Source: Bacillus swezeyi
GTDB taxonomy: Bacteria > Bacillota > Bacilli > Bacillales > Bacillaceae
Length of the DNA: 64,000 nt
Reading direction: 5' to 3'
Assembly (NCBI RefSeq): GCF_001969815.1
Contig: NZ_MRBK01000006.1
Coordinates: 186,001 to 250,000 of the forward strand
Under the pieces are notes generated by a model. The model searched no databases and was not told the DNA's origin. It was given only the letters and a program-made list of their open reading frames with translations. Positions within the stretch are counted from its first letter, which is position 1. Each line of letters starts with the position of its first letter. Both the position numbers and the translations under genes were made by a program. Below are positions 1-9,309 of the stretch, piece after piece.

Positions 1-1
1 C

Positions 2-64
2 GCTTGTGACGAGCTGTTTGGCTTTATCGAAGAGCAAGTCAAGAGCTTATCTTCTCACTCATAA
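2..64 (+). CDS. proS: Prolyl-tRNA synthetase, C-terminal tail (partial)
   Basis: Open frame entering from the left edge and ending at TAA 62-64, giving about 20 residues that include ELFGFIEEQVKSL. The position directly before polC is that of proS in Bacillus subtilis, and bacterial ProS proteins end in a similar amphipathic helix (E. coli ends with a DIVEYLVKQI-type helix). The tail is too short to prove identity, so the call rests mostly on gene order. Confidence 0.55.
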   Translation, partial: ACDELFGFIEEQVKSLSSHS

Positions 65-152
65 ACATGTTAAACTAGGGTAAAGGAAGGTACCTCGGAA
101 ATTCCCTCTGAGGTACCTTCAATTATGATTTTCTTTTAGGGAGGAATCTGTC

Positions 153-3100
153 TTGGAAGACCAGCTTTCTGTCAACAGAAGACAGTTTCAAATTCTTCTG
201 CAGCAGCTGAATTTAACGGAAGATACATTGATCCGCCATCTTGAAGGCGGACAAATCATGAAGCTGACCGTTCATAAGCACAAGAAGACATGGCATTTTC
301 ACTTTAGATTAAAAGCAGTGCTGCCTTATCAGATCTTCGAGCGGTTTCACCTTCAGCTGACACGCACCTTTTCCCATATCGCACAAGTCACCTGCTCAAT
401 TGAAGCTGAGGACCAATCGGTGGACGAACAGCTTGTCCAAGACTACTGGACGCGCTGTATTCAAGAATTGGACGGCATTTCTCCGCCGATTTTAACGCTA
501 TTGAATGAGCAAAAACCAAAGCTTGCAGGAAACAAAATACTGCTGAAAACGAAAACAGATACAGAAGCTTCCGCTTTAAAGAAAAAATACGGCTCATTCA
601 TTCAGTCAAGCTATCGGACATTCGGTTTTCCAGAGTTTCAGCTTGATACTGAAATTTTTGTCTCAGATCAAGAGATTCAGAAATTCAGAGAGCAAAAACA
701 GGCTGAAGATCAGGAAAGAGCTCTCCAGGCTTTAATCGAAATGGAGAAGCAGGATAAAGAAGCTCAAGATGATGAAACACCGTCAGGCCCGCTTCAGATC
801 GGCTATCAGATTAAAGACTCGGAGGAAATCAGAACGCTTGACAGCATCATGGATGAAGAGCGGAGAATCACGGTTCAAGGCTATGTGTTCGATGCTGAAA
901 CAAGAGAGCTGAAAAGCGGCAGAACGCTTTGCATCTTTAAAATTACCGATTATACAAACAGCATTCTCATCAAAATGTTTGCCAGAGAAAAAGAAGATGC
1001 GACCTTGATGAAATCCTTGAAAAAAGGCATGTGGGTGAAAGCGAGAGGAAGCATCCAGAACGATACGTTCGTCCGTGATTTAGTGATGATTGCCAATGAT
1101 GTCAATGAAATAAAAGCGAAAACGCGTGAGGATACAGCTCCGGATGAAGAAAAACGCATCGAGCTCCACCTTCATTCGCCGATGAGTCAGATGGACGCCG
1201 TTTCAGGCATTGGCAAGCTTGTCGAACAGGCAAAAAAATGGGGGCATCCTGCTATCGCTCTCACAGACCATGCTGTCGTACAGTCGTTTCCAGATGCTTA
1301 TGCGGCAAGCAAAAAGCATGGTGTGAAAATGCTCTACGGACTTGAGGCCAACCTTGTCGATGACGGCGTGCCGATCGCCTACAATCCCGTACACCGCCTT
1401 CTGGAAGAGGAAACCTATGTCGTATTTGACGTCGAAACGACGGGCCTGTCGGCTGTCTACGATACGATCATCGAATTGGCCGCGGTAAAAGTAAAAGGCG
1501 GGGAAATCATTGAGCGATTTGAACGGTTTGCGAATCCGCACCGCCCTTTATCAGCTACGATTATTGAGCTGACGGGAATTACGGATGACATGCTGAAAGA
1601 TGCGCCTGAAGTTGAAGAGGTCATCAGAGATTTTAAGGAATGGATCGGGGATCACACGCTTGTTGCGCACAATGCAAGCTTTGACATAGGATTCATCAAT
1701 GTGGCCTATAAGCGGCTGCTGAAAACGGAAAAAGTGCAGAACCCTGTCATTGACACTCTCGAACTGGGGCGTTTTCTCTATCCGGAGTTTAAAAACCACA
1801 GGCTGAATACGCTCTGTAAAAAGTTCGATATTGATCTCACACAGCACCACAGGGCGATATATGATACTGAAGCGACGGGCTATCTTCTCGTGAAAATGCT
1901 GAAAGACGCGGCTGAAAAAAATATTCTGTATCATGACCAGCTCAATGAAAATATGGGGCAGTCCAATGCTTATCAGCGTTCAAGACCTTATCACGCGACC
2001 CTTCTGGCAGTAAACGAAACAGGGCTGAAAAACCTTTTTAAACTTGTCTCACTGTCACACATCCATTATTTCTACAGGGTGCCGAGAATTCCGAGATCAC
2101 AGCTTGAAAAGCACAGGGAAGGCATTTTAATCGGTTCGGCGTGTGACAAGGGCGAAGTATTTGAAGGCATGATGCAAAAATCGCCGGAAGAAGTAGAAGA
2201 GATCGCTTCATTTTATGACTACTTTGAAGTGATGCCGCCGGAGGTCTACCGCCATCTGCTCCAGCTTGAACTGGTCAGGGATGAAAAAGCGCTGAAAGAA
2301 ATCATCACAAATATAACAAAGCTTGGCGACAAACTGGATATACCTGTTGTGGCAACGGGAAATGTCCACTATTTGAATCCCGAGGATAAGATCTACAGGA
2401 AGATCTTGATTGCTTCGCAAGGCGGCGCAAATCCGCTCAACAGACACGAGCTGCCGAATGTTCACTTCCGCACAACAAATGAGATGCTTGATGCCTTTTC
2501 ATTTTTGGGCGAGGAAAAAGCGAAAGAAATTGTTGTCGCCAACACCCGGAAGATCAGCGGGCAGATCGAAGAAATCAAACCGATCAAAGATGATCTTTAT
2601 ACACCGAAAATCGACGGAGCGGACGAAGAAATCCGCCGCATGAGCTATGAGAAAGCGAGAAGCATCTATGGCGACGACCTTCCCGAAATTGTGGAAGAGC
2701 GGATTGAAAAAGAGCTGAAAAGCATTATCGGCCACGGATTTGCCGTCATTTACCTGATCTCTCATAAACTCGTAAAACGGTCTCTCGATGATGGCTATCT
2801 CGTCGGATCAAGGGGATCTGTCGGTTCTTCACTGGTCGCAACATTGACGGAAATTACCGAGGTCAATCCGCTGGCACCGCACTATGTCTGCCCGGATTGC
2901 CGCCATTCAGAGTTTTTCAACGATGGTTCTGTCGGATCAGGGTTTGACCTTCCTGATAAAGACTGTCCGAAATGCGGAGCCGCCTATAAAAAAGACGGCC
3001 ACGATATTCCGTTTGAAACGTTCCTCGGCTTTAAAGGGGACAAGGTTCCGGATATCGACTTGAACTTCTCGGGAGAATACCAGCCGCACGCCCATAACTA

Positions 3101-4469
3101 TACGAAAGTATTATTCGGGGAAGATAACGTCTACCGTGCGGGAACGATCGGCACGGTTGCTGAAAAGACGGCCTACGGATATGTTAAAGGATATGCAAAC
3201 GACAACAACTTGCATATGCGCGGTGCGGAAATCGACCGCCTCGTACAGGGCTGCACAGGCGTCAAGCGGACGACGGGCCAGCACCCGGGCGGAATTATCG
3301 TTGTTCCCGATTACATGGATATTTATGACTTTTCACCGATTCAGTTCCCGGCAGATGCCACAGGTTCGGAATGGAAAACGACACACTTTGATTTCCACTC
3401 CATTCATGACAACCTGCTGAAGCTGGATATCCTCGGACACGATGATCCGACGGTGATCCGCATGCTCCAGGATTTAAGCGGAATTGATCCAAAAACGATT
3501 CCAACGGACGATCCAGAGGTGATGAAAATATTTCAGGGAACGGAGTCTTTAGGCGTGACTGAAGAACAGATCGGCTGTAAAACAGGAACGCTTGGCATCC
3601 CTGAATTCGGAACCCGTTTTGTCAGGCAGATGCTTGAGGATACAAAACCGACGACATTTTCCGAGCTTGTTCAGATTTCCGGTCTTTCACACGGGACGGA
3701 CGTCTGGCTCGGCAACGCACAAGAGCTGATTCACAATAAAATTTGCGAGCTGAGCGAAGTCATCGGCTGCCGTGACGATATTATGGTGTACTTAATCTAT
3801 CAGGGGCTTGAGCCCTCCCTCGCCTTTAAGATCATGGAATTCGTCAGAAAAGGAAAGGGATTAACACCTGAGTGGGAAGAAGAAATGAAAAATAACAATG
3901 TTCCGGACTGGTATATTGATTCTTGTAAAAAGATCAAGTACATGTTCCCGAAAGCCCACGCCACGGCATATGTGCTGATGGCCGTCCGGATCGCCTACTT
4001 CAAAGTCCATCATCCTTTGCTTTATTACGCAGCCTACTTTACAGTGCGTGCGGATGATTTTGACATTGATACGATGATCAAAGGCTCCACCGCGATCAAA
4101 GCCGTCATGGATGACATCAACAGCAAAGGGCTTGACGCTTCTCCGAAAGAGAAGAGTTTGCTCACCGTACTTGAATTGGCGCTTGAAATGTGTGAAAGAG
4201 GCTTCTCTTTGCAAAAAGTCGATCTTTACCGTTCGAGTGCATCTGAATTCATCATTGACGGAAACAGCCTGATTCCTCCTTTTAATTCTATCCCGGGCCT
4301 TGGGACAAACGCCGCCTTGAATATTGTCAATGCAAGGAAAGAAGGCGAATTTCTTTCAAAAGAGGATTTGCAAAAAAGAGGAAAGGTTTCAAAAACGATT
4401 ATGGAATATCTGGATCGTCACGGCTGTTTAGAGTCGCTTCCAGATCAAAACCAGCTTTCTTTATTCTAA
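153..4469 (+). CDS. polC: DNA polymerase III alpha subunit PolC (Gram-positive replicative polymerase)
   Basis: 1438 residues, nearly identical in length and sequence to B. subtilis PolC (1437 aa). The replicase has an N-terminal region, an OB fold near 240-320, a PHP domain starting around 338 ([10 protein letters not shown]) that is interrupted by a DEDD 3'-5' proofreading exonuclease ([10 protein letters not shown] near 423), a Cys4 zinc finger near 913-941 (CPDC...CPKC), and the polymerase catalytic aspartates in [11 protein letters not shown] near 963. The extreme C-terminus QLSLF is a beta-clamp binding motif. The TTG start at 153 is preceded by a GGGAGGA ribosome binding site and matches the family N-terminus. 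It acts cytoplasmically at the replication fork with DnaE and DnaN. A strong terminator follows. Confidence 0.98.
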   Translation: MEDQLSVNRRQFQILLQQLNLTEDTLIRHLEGGQIMKLTVHKHKKTWHFHFRLKAVLPYQIFERFHLQLTRTFSHIAQVTCSIEAEDQSVDEQLVQDYWTRCIQELDGISPPILTLLNEQKPKLAGNKILLKTKTDTEASALKKKYGSFIQSSYRTFGFPEFQLDTEIFVSDQEIQKFREQKQAEDQERALQALIEMEKQDKEAQDDETPSGPLQIGYQIKDSEEIRTLDSIMDEERRITVQGYVFDAETRELKSGRTLCIFKITDYTNSILIKMFAREKEDATLMKSLKKGMWVKARGSIQNDTFVRDLVMIANDVNEIKAKTREDTAPDEEKRIELHLHSPMSQMDAVSGIGKLVEQAKKWGHPAIALTDHAVVQSFPDAYAASKKHGVKMLYGLEANLVDDGVPIAYNPVHRLLEEETYVVFDVETTGLSAVYDTIIELAAVKVKGGEIIERFERFANPHRPLSATIIELTGITDDMLKDAPEVEEVIRDFKEWIGDHTLVAHNASFDIGFINVAYKRLLKTEKVQNPVIDTLELGRFLYPEFKNHRLNTLCKKFDIDLTQHHRAIYDTEATGYLLVKMLKDAAEKNILYHDQLNENMGQSNAYQRSRPYHATLLAVNETGLKNLFKLVSLSHIHYFYRVPRIPRSQLEKHREGILIGSACDKGEVFEGMMQKSPEEVEEIASFYDYFEVMPPEVYRHLLQLELVRDEKALKEIITNITKLGDKLDIPVVATGNVHYLNPEDKIYRKILIASQGGANPLNRHELPNVHFRTTNEMLDAFSFLGEEKAKEIVVANTRKISGQIEEIKPIKDDLYTPKIDGADEEIRRMSYEKARSIYGDDLPEIVEERIEKELKSIIGHGFAVIYLISHKLVKRSLDDGYLVGSRGSVGSSLVATLTEITEVNPLAPHYVCPDCRHSEFFNDGSVGSGFDLPDKDCPKCGAAYKKDGHDIPFETFLGFKGDKVPDIDLNFSGEYQPHAHNYTKVLFGEDNVYRAGTIGTVAEKTAYGYVKGYANDNNLHMRGAEIDRLVQGCTGVKRTTGQHPGGIIVVPDYMDIYDFSPIQFPADATGSEWKTTHFDFHSIHDNLLKLDILGHDDPTVIRMLQDLSGIDPKTIPTDDPEVMKIFQGTESLGVTEEQIGCKTGTLGIPEFGTRFVRQMLEDTKPTTFSELVQISGLSHGTDVWLGNAQELIHNKICELSEVIGCRDDIMVYLIYQGLEPSLAFKIMEFVRKGKGLTPEWEEEMKNNNVPDWYIDSCKKIKYMFPKAHATAYVLMAVRIAYFKVHHPLLYYAAYFTVRADDFDIDTMIKGSTAIKAVMDDINSKGLDASPKEKSLLTVLELALEMCERGFSLQKVDLYRSSASEFIIDGNSLIPPFNSIPGLGTNAALNIVNARKEGEFLSKEDLQKRGKVSKTIMEYLDRHGCLESLPDQNQLSLF

Positions 4470-4474
4470 ATTCT

Positions 4475-4508
4475 AAAGACTGCCGACTGTTTTCGGCAGT
4501 CTCTTTTT
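4475..4508 (+). terminator. Rho-independent terminator of polC
   Basis: Ten-base-pair stem AGACTGCCGA / TCGGCAGTCT with a 6-nt loop, followed by CTTTTT. It separates polC from the cellulase cluster. Confidence 0.9.
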
Positions 4509-4653
4509 ATACTGAATAAAGGCTGAAGATCATCTAACGGATCACGAAGGCGGCTGTCACATCCGCCATAAAGGGCTGTCAGATCCATTGACAATGAATA
4601 TACAGTAATGTTAATATTTTCAAAGTAATGTCAGATCGATAAGCAGAGCCCGC

Positions 4654-4694
4654 TGTTATATCTCACAAGTTAGTTTCTTGCATGAACAAACTAA
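4654..4694 (+). promoter_or_regulatory. Probable promoter with XylR-type operator for the cellulase operon
   Basis: A 25-bp dyad at 4670-4694 has half sites TTAGTTTCTT and AACAAACTAA around a 5-nt centre (GCATG). This is the architecture of the xylose repressor XylR operator of Bacillus xyl operons (half sites TTAGTTTGTT / AACAAACTAA). Just upstream lies an extended -10, TG-T-TATATC (4654-4662), which would place the start site at the operator edge, as in the B. megaterium xyl promoter; no good -35 is visible. A second weak promoter candidate is TTGACA 4588-4593 with TAATAT 4612-4617. The rest of 4509-4959 is an AT-rich leader of about 290 nt in which I see no other gene. Confidence 0.65.
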
Positions 4695-4959
4695 GTCTTC
4701 AATCGTACAGCCTGCAAAGGTTTACCTCTTCTTAAACCTAAAAATTTATATTGAGCGGCTGTCAATCCTCAAAAATAAAACCATTTCATTTATTCAAAAT
4801 CAACTACTCTATTTTCTCTAAAAGCTGTTTTAAAGTTACATTCAGGCCATATCTCCATTTAACGGCAGACACCATGCGTTTTTCACTAAAAGGGGGTGAG
4901 TGTGATGTAAACAGTTGGCTGTTTCATGAGGAAAACATCGGTGAGGAGGAAGGAGTCAG

Positions 4960-6927
4960 TTGAAACAGAACGCTTATTTAAAAATGAAAACGTTTTTCTT
5001 CGGATTACTGCTTGTGTTTGGCATGATGATGCCGGCTGCTGACAGATCCGGTGCGGTATATGCGGAAGGGAACCCGCAAAATTATGCCGAACTGCTGCAA
5101 AAATCGATTTTATTCTATGAGGCACAGCGCTCTGGAAAGCTTTCGGAAAATAGTCGGCTGAATTGGAGAGGAGACTCGGCTCTTGAGGATGGAAAAGATG
5201 TCGGTCATGATTTGACAGGAGGATGGTATGATGCCGGAGACCATGTGAAGTTTGGCCTGCCAATGGCTTATTCTGCGGCTGTCCTATCCTGGTCTGTCTA
5301 TGAATACCGTGATGCATATGAAGAGGCAGGACAGCTTGATGCGATATTAAACAATATAAAATGGGCAACAGACTATTTTATGAAGGCGCATACAGCCCCT
5401 AACGAATTATGGGGCCAGGTCGGCAATGGAGCACAAGATCATGCCTGGTGGGGACCGGCTGAAGTGATGCCGATGAAGCGGCCGGCCTATAAGATTGATG
5501 CAAGCTGCCCGGGTTCAGACCTGGCCGGCGGTACAGCTGCAGCGCTTGCTTCAGCATCGATCATCTTCAAGCCGACAGATTCCTCTTATTCAACTAAACT
5601 ATTATCACATGCCAAAGAGCTGTACGATTTTGCCGACCGCTACCGCGGCAAATATTCAGACTGCATTACCGACGCACAGCAATACTATAATTCGTGGAGC
5701 GGATATCAAGATGAACTGACATGGGGAGCCGTCTGGCTGTATTTGGCAACTGATGAACAAAAATATTTGGATAAAGCGCTGGTCTCGGTCTCTGACTGGG
5801 GTGCACTCTCAAGCTGGCCTTACCGCTGGACGCTTTCATGGGATGACGTCACATACGGGGCACAGCTGTTGTTGGCCCGTCTGACGAATGATTCCCGTTT
5901 TACCGCATCTGTCGAACGCAACCTTGACTATTGGTCGACAGGTTACAGCCAAAATGGAAGCACAGAGCGAATCACTTATACGCCGGGCGGGCTGGCCTGG
6001 CTGGAGCAGTGGGGAGCGCTGCGCTATGCTTCAAATGCCGCTTTTCTCGCATTTGTTTATTCCGATTGGGTAAAAGATGCCGATAAAGCAAACAGGTATC
6101 GGGATTTTGCGGTTCAGCAAATGAACTATATGCTCGGAGATAACCCTCATAACCGCAGCTTTGTTGTCGGATACGGAACCAATCCGCCGAAGCACCCGCA
6201 TCACCGTACAGCACATGGTTCGTGGGCAGATCAAATGAATGTGCCTGAACACCATCGCCATACCCTTTACGGCGCATTAGTAGGCGGACCGGGAAGAGAT
6301 GATTCGTACCGGGATGAAATATCTGATTATGTGTCAAACGAAGTTGCGATCGATTACAATGCCGCATTTACCGGTAATATAGCGAAAATGTTCCAGCTGT
6401 ATGGCGCGGGACAAACGCCTCTTCCTCATTTTCCGGAAAAGGAAACACCTGAAGATGAGTTTTTTGCAGAGGCATCCATCAACAGTTCGGGAGACAGCTA
6501 TTCAGAAATCAGGGTGCAGCTCAATAACCGGTCAGGGTGGCCGGCAAGGAAAACCGATAAACTGTCTTTCCGTTATTACGTTGACTTGACCGAAGCGGCG
6601 AAGGCCGGATATTCTCCCGAACATATAAAGGTCGAAATCGGAGGATACAACGAAGGGGCTACAGTGTCCCAGCTGAAGCCTCACCATAGCGGCAAACATG
6701 TTTATTATACGGAAATCAGCTTCAGCGGGGTAATGATTTATCCCGGCGGTCAATCGGCCCATAAAAAAGAAGTTCAGTTCCGCATGTCGGCCCCGACTGG
6801 AACAACCTTTTGGAATCCGGAAAATGACTACTCTTATCAGGGGCTTTCACATTCGCTTGCGAAAACCCGATATATACCTGTTTATGATGAAGGACGGCTT
6901 GTTTTCGGAAAAGAACCCGACTCATAA
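4960..6927 (+). CDS. celA: Secreted endoglucanase, glycoside hydrolase family 9 with CBM3
   Basis: 655 residues. Signal peptide with hydrophobic core at 11-27 and likely cleavage after AVYA near 35. The GH9 (alpha/alpha)6 domain spans about 40-485: DAGDH at 91-95 carries the nucleophile/base aspartates and SNEVAIDYNA near 458 the acid glutamate. A CBM3 of the c type fused to GH9 processive endoglucanases occupies about 500-655; there is no further cellulose-binding module. It should hydrolyse internal beta-1,4 bonds of cellulose outside the cell. The TTG start is chosen because GAGGAGGAAGG lies 7 nt upstream; an ATG at 4984 lacks this spacing. First gene of a four-gene cluster. A cre-like sequence lies in its first codons. 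Confidence 0.93.
   Translation: MKQNAYLKMKTFFFGLLLVFGMMMPAADRSGAVYAEGNPQNYAELLQKSILFYEAQRSGKLSENSRLNWRGDSALEDGKDVGHDLTGGWYDAGDHVKFGLPMAYSAAVLSWSVYEYRDAYEEAGQLDAILNNIKWATDYFMKAHTAPNELWGQVGNGAQDHAWWGPAEVMPMKRPAYKIDASCPGSDLAGGTAAALASASIIFKPTDSSYSTKLLSHAKELYDFADRYRGKYSDCITDAQQYYNSWSGYQDELTWGAVWLYLATDEQKYLDKALVSVSDWGALSSWPYRWTLSWDDVTYGAQLLLARLTNDSRFTASVERNLDYWSTGYSQNGSTERITYTPGGLAWLEQWGALRYASNAAFLAFVYSDWVKDADKANRYRDFAVQQMNYMLGDNPHNRSFVVGYGTNPPKHPHHRTAHGSWADQMNVPEHHRHTLYGALVGGPGRDDSYRDEISDYVSNEVAIDYNAAFTGNIAKMFQLYGAGQTPLPHFPEKETPEDEFFAEASINSSGDSYSEIRVQLNNRSGWPARKTDKLSFRYYVDLTEAAKAGYSPEHIKVEIGGYNEGATVSQLKPHHSGKHVYYTEISFSGVMIYPGGQSAHKKEVQFRMSAPTGTTFWNPENDYSYQGLSHSLAKTRYIPVYDEGRLVFGKEPDS
4985..4998 (+). 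promoter_or_regulatory. cre-like site (CcpA) inside the start of celA
   Basis: TGAAAACGTTTTTC matches 12 of 14 positions of the cre consensus TGWAANCGNTNWCA. It lies about 25 nt after the celA start codon, a position where bound CcpA could block elongation. Carbon catabolite repression of a cellulase operon would be expected, but the match could be chance. Confidence 0.4.
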
Positions 6928-7000
6928 AAGCCGGTCATTACATGCCCGGCGTTCCAAACATTGAAACGGAAGCTCTCAGCTTCAAAAGGGAGGACGTATC

Positions 7001-9115
7001 GTGGACAATCAAACACGCTTTATGCAATTGTATGAACAAATAAAAAGTCCGAAAAACGGTTATTTTTCACCTGAAGGTATTCCTTATCACGCTGTTGAAA
7101 CGCTTATATGTGAAGCGCCTGACTATGGTCATATGACGACATCAGAAGCATACAGCTATTGGCTGTGGCTTGAAGCGATGTATGGCCGCTACACGCAAGA
7201 CTGGTCAAGGCTTGAAGCCGCTTGGGACAATATGGAGAAATATATCATCCCGGTCAATGAAGGCGATGGAAAAGAAGAACAGCCGACGATGAGCTACTAC
7301 AACCCCTCAAGTCCTGCCACATATGCCGCCGAACATCCCTACCCAGACCTTTATCCTTCAGCGCTGACCGGACAATACCCAGCCGGAAACGATCCGCTTG
7401 ACGGAGAGCTTAGATCCGCTTACGGAAGCAATGAAACGTATTTAATGCACTGGCTGCTGGATGTTGACAACTGGTATGAATTCGGAAATCTGCTGAACCC
7501 ACCGCATACAGCCGTTTATGTCAACACTTATCAGCGCGGTGAACAGGAGTCGGTTTGGGAAACGGTTCCGCACCCGTCTCAGGATAATCAGACATTCGGA
7601 AAACCGAATGAAGGATTTATGAGTCTGTTTACAAAAGAAAATCAGGCCCCTGCACCGCAATGGCGCTATACGAACGCGACAGACGCCGATGCCCGCGCCG
7701 TTCAGGCGATGTACTGGGCCAAACAATGGGGCTACAGCAATACAAAGTATTTAGATAAAGCCAAAAAGATGGGGGATTTTCTCCGCTACGGCATGTATGA
7801 TAAATACTTTCAAGAGATTGGAAGCGCTGCCGACGGCTCTCCTTCCCGCGGTTCTGGAAAGAATGCCTGTCATTATTTAATGGCTTGGTACACCGCTTGG
7901 GGAGGCGGACTGGGGCAGTATGCGAACTGGGCGTGGCGGATCGGCGCGAGCCATGTGCATCAAGGCTATCAGAACCCTGTTGCCTCGTATGCGCTGTCTT
8001 CGGCTGAAGGGGGGCTGATTCCAAATTCACCTTCAGCGCGCAGCGATTGGGAAACGACGCTGAAAAGGCAGCTTGAACTCTACACATGGCTGCTTTCTTC
8101 AGAAGGGGCGGTTGCAGGAGGCGCCACAAACAGCTGGAACGGCAACTACAGTGCATACCCGCAGAATATCAGCACGTTTTACGGCATGGCATACACTGAA
8201 GCGCCTGTATATCATGATCCGCCTTCTAACAATTGGTTCGGAATGCAAGTCTGGCCGATAGAAAGGGTGGCGGAACTGTATTATATTTTTGCGCAGAAAG
8301 GCGACAAATCGTCAGAAAACTTTAAAATGGCAAAACACGTAATTGAAAAATGGGTCGCATATTCAATGGATTATGTATTTGTCAACGAACGGCCGATGTC
8401 TGATGAAGAAGGCTACTATTTAAACGAAGCAGGAGAACGCGTCCTTGGCGGCAAAAACCCGCAGATTGCCGCACAATCTGACCCGGGCGAATTCTGGGTT
8501 CCCGCGAACCTTGAATGGAACGGCCAGCCTGATCCGTGGAAGGGCTTTGATTCATTTACAGGAAATCCGGATCTGCGTGTCACGACTAAGAATCCGTCTC
8601 AGGATGTCGGCGTTCTCGGCAGCTATATCAAAACGCTCGTCTTCTTTGCAGCCGGAACAAAAGCTGAAACCGCAAGCTTTACTGATCTCGGACACCAAGC
8701 TAAAGACCTGGCAAAAGAACTGCTTGATACGGCGTGGAATAAAAATGACGGAATCGGAATCGCAGCAGAAGAAGAACATGAAGATTATATCCGCTACTTT
8801 ACGAAGGAGATCTACTTTCCGAATGGCTGGAGCGGAAGAAATGGCCAGGGCAACACCATTCCGGGGCCGAATACTGTGCCGTCTGATCCGGCAAAAGGCG
8901 GAAACGGCGTCTATATCAGTCATACGGATCTACGTCCGAAAATAAAAAACGATCCGATGTGGGCTTATTTAGAAAATAAATACCAAACCTCATGGAATCC
9001 GAATACGGGCAAATGGGAAAATGGCCTGCCAACTTTTGTTTATCACCGTTTCTGGTCTCAGGTTGATATGGCGACAGCTTATGCTGAATATGACCGTTTA
9101 ATCGGAGATGCTTAG
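7001..9115 (+). CDS. celB: Glycoside hydrolase family 48 cellulase (cellobiohydrolase type), no signal peptide
   Basis: 704 residues, essentially only a GH48 catalytic domain. The motif EAPDYGH-TTSEA at 38-50 carries E38 and E49, the equivalents of Glu44 and Glu55 (proton donor) of Clostridium Cel48F. GH48 enzymes attack crystalline cellulose processively and act together with GH9 enzymes, here encoded 73 nt upstream. The protein starts exactly where mature GH48 domains start: there is no hydrophobic leader, no dockerin and no CBM. The GTG start has AAAAGGGAGG at good spacing, and an in-frame TGA at 6962-6964 leaves no room for a leader. A short hairpin (6969-6983) precedes the ribosome binding site. 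How it would be exported is unclear. Confidence 0.92.
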   Translation: MDNQTRFMQLYEQIKSPKNGYFSPEGIPYHAVETLICEAPDYGHMTTSEAYSYWLWLEAMYGRYTQDWSRLEAAWDNMEKYIIPVNEGDGKEEQPTMSYYNPSSPATYAAEHPYPDLYPSALTGQYPAGNDPLDGELRSAYGSNETYLMHWLLDVDNWYEFGNLLNPPHTAVYVNTYQRGEQESVWETVPHPSQDNQTFGKPNEGFMSLFTKENQAPAPQWRYTNATDADARAVQAMYWAKQWGYSNTKYLDKAKKMGDFLRYGMYDKYFQEIGSAADGSPSRGSGKNACHYLMAWYTAWGGGLGQYANWAWRIGASHVHQGYQNPVASYALSSAEGGLIPNSPSARSDWETTLKRQLELYTWLLSSEGAVAGGATNSWNGNYSAYPQNISTFYGMAYTEAPVYHDPPSNNWFGMQVWPIERVAELYYIFAQKGDKSSENFKMAKHVIEKWVAYSMDYVFVNERPMSDEEGYYLNEAGERVLGGKNPQIAAQSDPGEFWVPANLEWNGQPDPWKGFDSFTGNPDLRVTTKNPSQDVGVLGSYIKTLVFFAAGTKAETASFTDLGHQAKDLAKELLDTAWNKNDGIGIAAEEEHEDYIRYFTKEIYFPNGWSGRNGQGNTIPGPNTVPSDPAKGGNGVYISHTDLRPKIKNDPMWAYLENKYQTSWNPNTGKWENGLPTFVYHRFWSQVDMATAYAEYDRLIGDA

Positions 9116-9186
9116 AAAAAGAATGTTGGAGATATAAGAGAATGAACCAGGTCTTTGGCTTCAGAAAGCGTCAATAGAACATTTAG

Positions 9187-9223
9187 GGCGGCGTTTTAGG
9201 CAGGGCGCCTGAAATCAGCCGCC
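9187..9223 (+). other. Intercistronic hairpin between celB and celC
   Basis: GGCGGC (9187-9192) pairs with GCCGCC (9218-9223), with a smaller inner stem. It has only a short T run, so it looks more like an RNA-processing or attenuating hairpin than a strong terminator. The remainder of the 9116-9309 gap holds the cre-like site and the celC ribosome binding site. Confidence 0.5.
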
Positions 9224-9262
9224 TTTATGATGAAATCAGCAACAGACAGCTGCGGAGAAAAA

Positions 9263-9276
9263 TATAAACGTTTTCC
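9263..9276 (+). promoter_or_regulatory. cre-like site (CcpA) before celC
   Basis: TATAAACGTTTTCC matches 12 of 14 positions of the cre consensus and lies about 35 nt upstream of the celC start codon. Together with the near-match in celA it hints at glucose repression of the cluster. Confidence 0.45.
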
Positions 9277-9309
9277 GTGCGTGAATCCTCTAAAAAGGAG
9301 ATTGAAAGA

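Noticed and set aside
3295-3504. Long antisense open frames inside polC and other core genes
   Set aside because: These mirror conserved coding sequence, lack ribosome binding sites and have no recognisable products.
4700-4730. cre-like TGCAAAGGTTTACC upstream of celA
   Set aside because: Lacks the central CG of cre; the site at 4985 is better.
4751-4963. 70-codon open frame in the celA leader
   Set aside because: No ribosome binding site, no recognisable domain, and it ends just inside the celA start; composition resembles AT-rich leader rather than coding sequence.
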